Below, piece by piece: positions 17,165-23,922 of a stretch of 64,000 nt of DNA (within the stretch, counting starts at the first letter, position 1; each line of letters starts with the position of its first letter). A program made the translations under genes and the position numbers. The DNA is from Avimonas intestinalis (GTDB lineage: Bacteria > Bacillota > Clostridia > Oscillospirales > Acutalibacteraceae): contig CAJFID010000008.1 in NCBI GenBank assembly GCA_904380375.1, forward strand, positions 18,866 through 82,865. Reading direction: 5' to 3'. Below the pieces are notes generated by a model. That model was not told the origin of the DNA, did no database searches, and saw only the letters and a list, made by a program, of their open reading frames with translations.

Positions 17165-17410
17165 TTACAGCTTGCTGGCGATATCCTTGGCGCAGCTGCT
17201 GCACACGTTGCGGTCCTTGTACACCGTGATGTCGCGGACATTCCCGCAGAAGATGCAGGCGGGCTGGTACTTCTTCAGGATGATGGTGTTATCCTCTACG
17301 AAAATTTCCAACGAGTCGCCCGTTTCCAATTCCAGAGTGCGCCGCAGCTCCACCGGCAGGACGATCCGCCCCAGGTCGTCGATCCGACGCACGATCCCTG
17401 TGTACTTCAT
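17165..17410 (-). CDS. AbrB/SpoVT-family transcriptional regulator with C-terminal CxxC pairs
   Basis: 81-residue transition-state or sporulation-type regulator. The swapped-hairpin AbrB DNA-binding domain is clear: GIVRRIDDLGRIVLPVELRR and TGDSLEIFVEDNTIILKKY. The C-terminal 30 residues carry two CxxC pairs (CIFC and CSSC), which look like a small metal-binding knuckle; this tail occurs in clostridial AbrB paralogs. The ATG at 17410 is preferred because GGAGG is optimally spaced; an ATG at 17416 almost abuts it. It has its own promoter with AT-rich dyad-like sequence and may autoregulate. It lies divergent from spmA. Confidence 0.9.
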   Translation of the reverse strand: MKYTGIVRRIDDLGRIVLPVELRRTLELETGDSLEIFVEDNTIILKKYQPACIFCGNVRDITVYKDRNVCSSCAKDIASKL

Positions 17411-17474
17411 GCTCATTCCTCCATTTCCGCCCGCTTTTTATGCGGGCTGTCGAATAACCAACTATCCGATAGAA

Positions 17475-17503
17475 ATGTTACCATTTAATTCCCAATTTGT
17501 CAA
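17475..17503 (-). promoter_or_regulatory. sigma-A promoter of the AbrB-like gene
   Basis: Minus strand TTGACA (17503-17498), 17-base spacer, TAACAT (17480-17475). The region is distinctly AT-rich compared with its surroundings, as expected for an AbrB-bound promoter. Confidence 0.75.
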
Positions 17504-17617
17504 CGCATGGAATGCAATTTTTCTGCATATTGCCGTCGATTTTTTCATAAGGATGGATGGGGAAATCTACAGGGAATCACGAGAATGTGTGGAATCTCAG
17601 AAAGAAGGCGGGCGGCG

Positions 17618-18274
17618 ATGCTGAATGGGCTCTGGGTGGGGATCCTCCTGGTTTCCCTGCTGGCCGGGGCGGCGACCGGGCGGCTGGAGCAGGTGACCAA
17701 CGCCCTGCTGGCCGGGGGCGGCGAGGCGATCGAGCTCGCACTGACCCTGGGTGGGGCGATGTGCCTGTGGGGCGGCCTGATGCGGGTTGCGGAAAAAGGC
17801 GGGCTGACCGCCCTGTTCGCCCGGGGGATGGCGCCGGTGATGCGCCTGCTTTTCCCGGGGCTCAACCCCTCCGGGCCCGCCTGCCGGGCCATCCTGATGA
17901 ACATGGCGGCCAACCTGCTGGGGCTCGGCAACGCGGCCACCCCCTTCGGCCTGAAGGCGATGGCCGAGCTGGAAAAGGAAAATCCCAGGCCGGGGACGGC
18001 CTCCAACCACATGGTGGTGTTCGTGGTGCTGAACACGGCGTCGATCCAGTTGCTGCCGACCACGGTGGCGACCCTGCGGCTGCGGTACGGCGCGGCGGCA
18101 CCGTTTGACATCCTGCCCGCCGTATGGCTGACCTCCCTGGCTTGCGCGGCGGTGGCGGTGTCGACGGCGAAAATCCTGGGCAGCGCCTCTGCCCTGCCGC
18201 GCCGCCCGGCCGAGAGGGGCCGCTGCCCCCGCCGGAAGAGGGCGTCCGGGCGCTCCGGCGGCCGGGCAGCCTGA
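17618..18274 (+). CDS. spmA: spore maturation protein A
   Basis: 218-residue membrane protein of the nucleoside-transporter-like Gate domain family. In Bacillus, SpmA and SpmB are needed for spore core dehydration. Hydrophobic helices are seen at the N terminus, about 40-58, 85-115 and 145-180, with NMAANLLGLGNAATPFGLKAM and NTASIQLLPTTVATLR typical of SpmA. The last 30 residues are a basic tail. The ATG at 17618 follows AAGAAGGCGGG. It is followed 17 bases later by the start region of spmB. Confidence 0.94.
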   Translation: MLNGLWVGILLVSLLAGAATGRLEQVTNALLAGGGEAIELALTLGGAMCLWGGLMRVAEKGGLTALFARGMAPVMRLLFPGLNPSGPACRAILMNMAANLLGLGNAATPFGLKAMAELEKENPRPGTASNHMVVFVVLNTASIQLLPTTVATLRLRYGAAAPFDILPAVWLTSLACAAVAVSTAKILGSASALPRRPAERGRCPRRKRASGRSGGRAA

Positions 18275-18291
18275 GAGAGGGGGGAGGCGTT

Positions 18292-18825
18292 CTGGACATT
18301 CCGAAGCTGATCGCCCAGTGGGCGGTCCCGGTCTTTGTGGCGGCGATCCTGGTGACCGGCGTAATCAAAAGGGTCCCGGTGTTCGACGAATTCACGGCCG
18401 GGGCGGCGGACGGGCTGCGCACCTGCGTCAAGATCCTGCCCTCCCTGGTCGCCCTGCTGACGGCGGTGGCGATGCTGCGCGCCTCCGGGGCGCTGGAGCT
18501 GCTGACCGCCGCTGCGGCTCCCCTGGCACAGAAGCTGGGCTTCCCGCCGGAGGTGGTACCGCTGGCGCTGCTGCGCCCGGTTTCGGGCAGCGGGTCCCTG
18601 GCCATGCTCGAAAACGTATACGCCACCTACGGCGCGGATACCCTGATCGGCCGGGTGGCGAGCGTGCTGCAGTCGTCGACCGAAACCACCTTTTATACCA
18701 TCGCGGTGTATTACGGCGCTGTGGGCGTCAAGCGCACACGCCACACCCTCGCCGCCGCGGCGAGCGGCGACCTGTGCGGGATCGTCCTCTCCGCCTTGGC
18801 CGTGCGGCTGCTGATGGGCGGCTGA
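18292..18825 (+). CDS. spmB: spore maturation protein B (start codon apparently CTG)
   Basis: About 177 residues, the normal SpmB length. Motifs GAADGLRTCVKILPSLVALL, PLALLRPVSGSGSLAMLEN and STETTFYTIAVYYGAV are characteristic of SpmB. The homologous region begins with LDIPKLIAQWAVP, immediately after spmA. In frame there is no ATG, GTG or TTG near this point; the nearest is an ATG at 18124, which would add 56 residues from within spmA. A strong GAGAGGGGGGAGG site ends four bases before CTG at 18292, so CTG (or ATT at 18298) is the probable start. It forms an operon with spmA. Confidence 0.88.
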   Translation: MDIPKLIAQWAVPVFVAAILVTGVIKRVPVFDEFTAGAADGLRTCVKILPSLVALLTAVAMLRASGALELLTAAAAPLAQKLGFPPEVVPLALLRPVSGSGSLAMLENVYATYGADTLIGRVASVLQSSTETTFYTIAVYYGAVGVKRTRHTLAAAASGDLCGIVLSALAVRLLMGG

Positions 18826-18945
18826 GGCCGGCGGGAGGGGCCGGGGATCGGCGCGGATGGGAAGGGATACATCTGTGTCAGGCACGCGCGGGCAGAGGAA
18901 GGCGGAGGAATGCCGGAGAAAAGCAAAGTGGTGCCTGGCGGCGCA
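18826..18945. other. intergenic region after spmB
   Basis: No gene or clear terminator for spmAB seen. It leads into the feo promoter. Confidence 0.4.
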
Positions 18946-18974
18946 TTGACAGGGCCATGGGCGGGTGATACAAT
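18946..18974 (+). promoter_or_regulatory. sigma-A promoter of feoAB
   Basis: TTGACA (18946-18951), 17-base spacer, TACAAT (18969-18974). The predicted transcript carries a leader of about 265 bases that includes the double dyad at 19064-19112. Confidence 0.75.
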
Positions 18975-19063
18975 GGCGTGTAGAGCATAAGGCAGCCCAA
19001 GAGAGCGCCGCAGAAGCAAGGCGGGAGGCCAGGGCGCAGCCTCCCTTGCGGGAGCGGCCTTCG

Positions 19064-19112
19064 GCCGTTGTTAGAAGCATCTAACAGCCTGTTAGATGCT
19101 TCTAACAACGGC
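19064..19112. promoter_or_regulatory. double inverted-repeat operator-like element before feoA
   Basis: A perfect 24-bp inverted repeat with a single central base. Each arm contains its own dyad of the form GTTAGAnnnnTCTAAC (19069-19084 and 19092-19107), so two identical operator-like half elements lie 23 bases apart. The shape TTAGnnnnnnCTAA resembles DtxR/IdeR iron-regulator boxes, which fits its place before the iron transporter genes. It could alternatively act as an RNA hairpin in the leader. Confidence 0.6.
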
Positions 19113-19245
19113 GGGCAGGGCAGCGGGGAAAGCGGCCGGCTATGGATAGATGCGGCCCTTCCTTAGGATGGCTTCCGCCGGGGCCGGCCGGCTCCGGCGC
19201 GGCGGAAGGGATCCGGACGATTGGCGATAGAAAAGGGGACAGGCC

Positions 19246-19572
19246 ATGAGCAGGACGGTCAACGACATGAAAATCGGCGAGCAGGCGGTCGTGGAAGGGC
19301 TGGGCTGTTCCGGGGCGCTGCGCCGGCGGATCATTGACATGGGGATTACGCCGGGCGCGGTTATCATCATGCGCAAGGCGGCGCCGATGGGCGACCCGCT
19401 TGAGATTAACGTGCGGGGCTATGAGCTGAGCATCCGCCGCTCCGAGGCGAAGGAGATCACCATCCTTAGCGAGACAGGGGCGGAGCAGCCGCCCGAGCCG
19501 GAGGGGGCGTCCGCCTCCGGAGGGCGGAAGCGGCATTGGTTCCGGCGCGCCGAGGGCAGGGACAGCCGGTAA
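19246..19572 (+). CDS. feoA: ferrous iron transport protein A
   Basis: 108-residue cytosolic SH3-like protein that supports FeoB. The core is VEGLGCSGALRRRIIDMGITPGAVI and DPLEINVRGYELSIRRSEAKEITI, the standard FeoA fold. The last 30 residues form a hydrophilic, Gly/Arg-rich tail not needed for the fold. It starts 128 bases upstream of feoB in the same operon, behind the iron-box-like element. Confidence 0.93.
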   Translation: MSRTVNDMKIGEQAVVEGLGCSGALRRRIIDMGITPGAVIIMRKAAPMGDPLEINVRGYELSIRRSEAKEITILSETGAEQPPEPEGASASGGRKRHWFRRAEGRDSR

Positions 19573-19700
19573 GCGGGCGGACAAGCGCCCGCGGGCTCGG
19601 CGCCGCACGGCGGGGAGCGGGCCCAGACGGGCAAAGCGGAGAAAAGCCGGGGCGGCCATAGGCAGGCGCCGGCAGGAAGAGGCAGCACGGGGAAGGAAGG

Positions 19701-21878
19701 ATGGCTGTGGGGCAGACCTACGCATTGGCGGGGAATCCCAACTGCGGGAAGACCACACTGTTTAATGAATTGACCGGCTCCAACCAATACGTGGGCAACT
19801 GGCCCGGCGTGACGGTGGAGAAGAAGGAGGGGAAGCTGAAAACCCACGGGCAGGATGTGACGGTGGTCGACCTGCCGGGGATCTATTCCCTCTCCCCCTA
19901 TTCGGCCGAGGAGATGGTCACCCGGAATTTTGTCATAGAGGCGGCGCCGGACGTGATCCTGGATGTGGTCGACGCCACCAATCTGGAGCGCAACCTGTAC
20001 CTCACCCTGCAGCTGGCGGAGCTGGGCCGCCCACTGGTGGTGGCGCTCAACATGATGGACATGCTCAAAAGCCGCGGGCTGGAAATCGACGTGCAGCGGC
20101 TGGAGCACCGGCTCGGCCTGCCGGTGGTGCCCATCGCCGCCAGCCGGGGCAAGGGGATCAAGGAGCTGGTGGAGCGGGCTCATCACGACGGGGCGGAGCG
20201 CAAAAGCGCGGAACCCACCCCCTTTGACGAGCAGCGGCTGGCCAAGGCGGTGGACGACCGGTACGGGGACAACCCCTACATACGCCACCAGCTCCACGAC
20301 CGGCGGGAGCACCATCCTCAGGAGTACCGCTCCACCTACGTCATTGACGAGATCTATTCCCCGGCGGTGATGGAGGCGATCCTGCGCATTGAGGACATCA
20401 TTGAGCCGAAATGCCTGAAAAAGGGGATGGCTCTGCGCTGGTCGGCGGTCAAGATCATTGACGACGACGCGCCGACGATTGAATCGCTGGAGCTGACCGA
20501 CGGCGAGGCCCACCTGATTGACGAGATCATCCGCTCGCTTGAGGAGAAATACGGCGAGCGGGACATGATCATCGCCGACCAAAAATACAAATTCATCTGC
20601 AAGGTGTGCGCCGAGTGCGTCACCCGCTTGAAGCAGCCGGGCGAGCTGACGGTGTCCGACCGGATTGACCGGATCGCCACCCACCGGATTTTCGCCCTGC
20701 CGCTGTTTATCGGGGTGATGGCGCTGGTGTTCTTCATCACCTTCGGCCCGCTCGGCACCTGGATGACCGACGGGCTGGACAACCTGATCTCCAATCACTT
20801 TACCCCCTGGGTGCAGGGCCTGCTTGAGGGCGTGGGCGCCTCCGCCTGGGCGGTGAGCCTGGTGTGCGACGGGGTGATCGCGGGGGTGGGGTCGATCGTC
20901 TCCTTCTTTCCCCAGATTCTGCTGCTTTTCCTCTTCCTTTCGGTGCTTGAGGACAGCGGCTACATGGCCCGCGCCGCCTTCATCATGGACAAGCTGCTGC
21001 ACAAGACCGGCCTTTCGGGGCGGTCGTTCGTCCCCATGCTGATGGGCTTCGGCTGCTCGGTGCCGGGGGTGATGGCCGCCCGCACCCTGGAAAACGAGCG
21101 GGACCGGCGGATGACCATCATGCTCACCCCCTTTATGTCGTGCAGCGCCAAGATGCCGGTATATGCGCTCTTTATCGCCGCCTTTTTCCCCAACCACCGG
21201 GGGCTGGTGGTCTGCGGGATCTACCTGACCGGCGTGGTGGTGGCCATCCTGGTGGCGATGGTGCTGCGCAAGACCGTGCTCAAGGGCGGGCACGCCCCCT
21301 TTGTCATGGAACTGCCACCCTACCGCCTGCCCACTCTTAAAACCCTGTGGATGCATATGTATGAGCGGGTCAAGGATTTTGCGGTGCGGGCCGGCACCAT
21401 CCTGCTGGCGGCTTCGGTGGTTGTCTGGTTCCTGCGCTCGTTTGACCTGCATTTGACCATGCTGTCCCCGGAGCAGAGCGGGCAGAGCATCCTGGCCGCG
21501 ATCGGCCGGATGATCGCGCCGCTGTTTATCCCGCTGGGCTTCGGCTTCTGGCAGGCGTCGGTGGCGCTGGTGTCCGGCTTCGTCGCCAAGGAGGCGGTGG
21601 TCGGCACCCTGAGCATCCTGTACAACACCGCCACCGACGAGGCGATGGCCGCCGCGCTGCAAGGGGTGTTTACCCCGGTGTCCGCCCTCTCCTTCCTGGT
21701 GTTCGTGCTGCTGTACATGCCCTGCGTGGCGGCCTTCTCCGCCATCCGGCGGGAGATGAATTCCACCAAATGGGCCTTGGGCACCGTGGCGATGCAGACC
21801 GGTGTGGCCTGGGTGGTTTCCTTCCTGGTGTACCAGTTCGGCACCCTCGCGGTCAACCTGGCCGGCCTGCGGGGATAA
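19701..21878 (+). CDS. feoB: ferrous iron transporter B
   Basis: 725-residue membrane GTPase for Fe2+ uptake. The N-terminal G domain shows G1 GNPNCGKT, the switch region NWPGVTVEKKEG, G3 VDLPGIYSL and G4 NMMD, followed by the helical regulatory domain. The membrane part has two Gate regions with conserved Cys in MGFGCSVPG and PFMSCSAKMPVY. Length is typical. No FeoC follows; a hairpin terminator lies 90 bases downstream. The ATG lies just behind GGAAGGAAGG. Confidence 0.97.
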   Translation: MAVGQTYALAGNPNCGKTTLFNELTGSNQYVGNWPGVTVEKKEGKLKTHGQDVTVVDLPGIYSLSPYSAEEMVTRNFVIEAAPDVILDVVDATNLERNLYLTLQLAELGRPLVVALNMMDMLKSRGLEIDVQRLEHRLGLPVVPIAASRGKGIKELVERAHHDGAERKSAEPTPFDEQRLAKAVDDRYGDNPYIRHQLHDRREHHPQEYRSTYVIDEIYSPAVMEAILRIEDIIEPKCLKKGMALRWSAVKIIDDDAPTIESLELTDGEAHLIDEIIRSLEEKYGERDMIIADQKYKFICKVCAECVTRLKQPGELTVSDRIDRIATHRIFALPLFIGVMALVFFITFGPLGTWMTDGLDNLISNHFTPWVQGLLEGVGASAWAVSLVCDGVIAGVGSIVSFFPQILLLFLFLSVLEDSGYMARAAFIMDKLLHKTGLSGRSFVPMLMGFGCSVPGVMAARTLENERDRRMTIMLTPFMSCSAKMPVYALFIAAFFPNHRGLVVCGIYLTGVVVAILVAMVLRKTVLKGGHAPFVMELPPYRLPTLKTLWMHMYERVKDFAVRAGTILLAASVVVWFLRSFDLHLTMLSPEQSGQSILAAIGRMIAPLFIPLGFGFWQASVALVSGFVAKEAVVGTLSILYNTATDEAMAAALQGVFTPVSALSFLVFVLLYMPCVAAFSAIRREMNSTKWALGTVAMQTGVAWVVSFLVYQFGTLAVNLAGLRG

Positions 21879-21968
21879 GGCGGGCAGGGATGTGTGCGGC
21901 TGGGCAAGCAGGGGAGGAGCCCGCTTCCCGGCCGAATCCCGCGGCGGTAAGCGGTAAATCGAATAGCA

Positions 21969-22012
21969 ACGGCCGGGCCGCCTTCATCCGCAAGGCGGCC
22001 CGGCCGTTTGAT
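21969..22012 (+). terminator. rho-independent terminator of feoAB
   Basis: Sixteen-bp perfect stem (21969-21984, 21992-22007) with a 7-base loop, followed by TTGATTG. It is convergent with the nucleotidyltransferase gene. Confidence 0.8.
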
Positions 22013-22067
22013 TGTATGCGGCGGGATCCGGTCGGCGGTGGCGCGCCGGCCCGTTCTCCCCGGATCG

Positions 22068-22742
22068 TTAAGGAGTGAAAGCCCCGCCGTCCAGCGCCGC
22101 GATCCAGGGATGCCCCTGCGGGTAGAGGCGGGCGAGGGCGCCGGCCAGCCAGGCTTTCTGCTCGCTGTCCATCCGCGCCGCCGCCTGCTCGCAGTCCTGC
22201 TGGTAGCCCTCCCGCTGGATGTCGGTGGATTTGTACAGCAGGCACAGCTCCGGGGCCAGGTACGGGATCCCCCCGGCGGAAAGGATCGCTTTGCGCCGGT
22301 CCCGCCGGATGGAGGGATCCCGGGCGTAAAGAAATTCCTCCGGCGTCCGGTCGTTGAACAGGAATTCGAGGAAATCCGGCTGGGTCTGTCCGATGCGCCG
22401 GAAGTCTATCGCAAAAATCTCCGGCTCCCCGGCTTCTTTTAGCCGCACCAGATCGCATCCCTGACGGATGCAGAAGATGTTCCTCTTGATCCGCCTTTGC
22501 ACGCGGACATCCGTAATACGGTGGGCCAAGCCGCCGCCCAGCATCTCGTACACCGTGAAGCCGAGGGCCTTCATGTCCTCAATCAGGCGGTCCCGGTCCG
22601 GCCAGTAGGCGAGAAGGTCCACGTCGCTGTGTCGGCGGGTTTGCCGTCCCAGGAACAGGTCAATTGCCCATCCCCCGCAGAAGGCGTAATCCCATGGCCG
22701 GCCCTTCAGCAGTACATGGATCGCGTCAACCAAAGGATACAT
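22068..22742 (-). CDS. nucleotidyltransferase-fold protein (aminoglycoside adenylyltransferase-like)
   Basis: 224-residue soluble protein of the pol-beta nucleotidyltransferase superfamily. The signature is FCGGWAIDLFLGRQTRRHSDVDLLAYW, quoted here in parts: FCGGWAIDLF (glycine motif) and RHSDVDLL (two metal-binding Asp). The layout fits the ANT(2'')/LnuA-like group of small nucleotidyltransferases, but orphan members are common and no resistance can be claimed. The ATG at 22742 follows GAAAGGGTGAG. It is convergent with feoB and divergent from the methyltransferase. Confidence 0.8.
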   Translation of the reverse strand: MYPLVDAIHVLLKGRPWDYAFCGGWAIDLFLGRQTRRHSDVDLLAYWPDRDRLIEDMKALGFTVYEMLGGGLAHRITDVRVQRRIKRNIFCIRQGCDLVRLKEAGEPEIFAIDFRRIGQTQPDFLEFLFNDRTPEEFLYARDPSIRRDRRKAILSAGGIPYLAPELCLLYKSTDIQREGYQQDCEQAAARMDSEQKAWLAGALARLYPQGHPWIAALDGGAFTP

Positions 22743-22880
22743 ACGACTCACCCTTTCTCTACACAGGCATTTCCCCACGTCAAGCTAATGGTACTGGAGA
22801 CACTGGGGGATGTCAAGGGTGACGGCCGCGGACAGCTCCAGACCCCCGGTAGGTGGGACACGGCAAGCCTTCAGATTGTA

Positions 22881-22909
22881 TTGACATATATTGAGAAATA
22901 TTCTATAAT
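22881..22909 (+). promoter_or_regulatory. consensus sigma-A promoter
   Basis: Exact TTGACA (22881-22886), 17-base spacer and exact TATAAT (22904-22909), within an AT-rich island (about 22870-22940) that contrasts with the surrounding GC-rich DNA. Confidence 0.9.
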
Positions 22910-22950
22910 TTTTATCAAATTTTCATCGATATTTTTGAAGGAGGGCGTCT

Positions 22951-23733
22951 ATGGAGGCACTGGAAAGGAAATGGACCTTCAACACGGCGGCGGAGGAATT
23001 TGACCGGCAGAGGCCGGCCTACCTGCCCGCCCTCTACCGCGACCTGTTCGCCTACCAGCCGGTCGGCCCGTCCAGCAGCGCGCTCGAAATCGGCATTGGG
23101 ACGGGGCAGGCGACCCTGCCCGTGCTGCAGACCGGGTGCCGGGTCACGGCGGTGGAGCTGGGGGACAAGCTGGCGGCCATCGCCCGCCGGAAGTTCCGCG
23201 GCTTCCCGGATTTCACGGTCTATACAGGGGCGTTTGAGGACTATCCCGGCAAAGCCGGGGCCTTTGACCTGGCCTATTCGGCCGCCGCCTTCCACTGGAT
23301 CCCCGAGGAGGTCGGGTACCCCAAGGTGTGGAAGCTGCTCCGGCCCGGCGGCGCTTTCGCCCGCCTTGCCTTCCATTCGGAATACCGCCTGCCAGGGCAG
23401 GAGGCCCTGTTTGACGATATCCAGGCGGTCTACGCGGTGTATATGCCAGGCTCCAAGCCGTTGCCCCGCTATACGGAGGAGGACGCGGCCGCCCGGTCGG
23501 CAATCGCGGAGAAATACGGCTTTGTCGACACGGCCTTCCGGCTGCATGAGACGGAGAAAACCCTTACCGCGGAGGAATACGCCGCTAAGCTCGCGGTCCA
23601 AAGCGACAAGCTGGCGCTGGACGCCGACACGCGCCGGAAATTCCTGGCGGGGATCCGGGCGGCGGTGGAGCGCCGCGGCGGGCGGATTACCCTCCAGATC
23701 CTGTGGGAGCTGAACCTGGCGCGGAAGCCCTGA
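22951..23733 (+). CDS. class I SAM-dependent methyltransferase
   Basis: 260-residue cytosolic methyltransferase. Motif I is ALEIGIGTGQATLPVL, motif II VTAVELGDKLAA, and motif IV FDLAYSAAAFHWIP, all typical of the small-molecule Rossmann methyltransferases. The substrate cannot be read from the sequence. The ATG has an AAGGAGGGCG site. It is monocistronic with a perfect promoter and a strong terminator, so it is probably expressed at a high level. Confidence 0.88.
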   Translation: MEALERKWTFNTAAEEFDRQRPAYLPALYRDLFAYQPVGPSSSALEIGIGTGQATLPVLQTGCRVTAVELGDKLAAIARRKFRGFPDFTVYTGAFEDYPGKAGAFDLAYSAAAFHWIPEEVGYPKVWKLLRPGGAFARLAFHSEYRLPGQEALFDDIQAVYAVYMPGSKPLPRYTEEDAAARSAIAEKYGFVDTAFRLHETEKTLTAEEYAAKLAVQSDKLALDADTRRKFLAGIRAAVERRGGRITLQILWELNLARKP

Positions 23734-23748
23734 GGCCTCCCGCAAAGC

Positions 23749-23789
23749 GCAGGGCCCCGGTTCATAAGAACCGGGGCCCTGCATTTTTT
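23749..23789 (+). terminator. strong rho-independent terminator
   Basis: Fifteen-bp perfect stem GCAGGGCCCCGGTTC and its complement (23749-23763, 23768-23782), loop ATAA, then ATTTTTT. Confidence 0.95.
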
Positions 23790-23922
23790 GCCCGCCGCGG
23801 GGCTTCAAGGGGGCGCGGTGGCCCGCAGAGAGGACCCCGCGCTTAGGAAAAGGAGCTTTCAAGGGAGTTCCCGGAAAAATCCCGGGGAAGGGGGCCGGGG
23901 GGACACAAACACCGCTGGCGCC

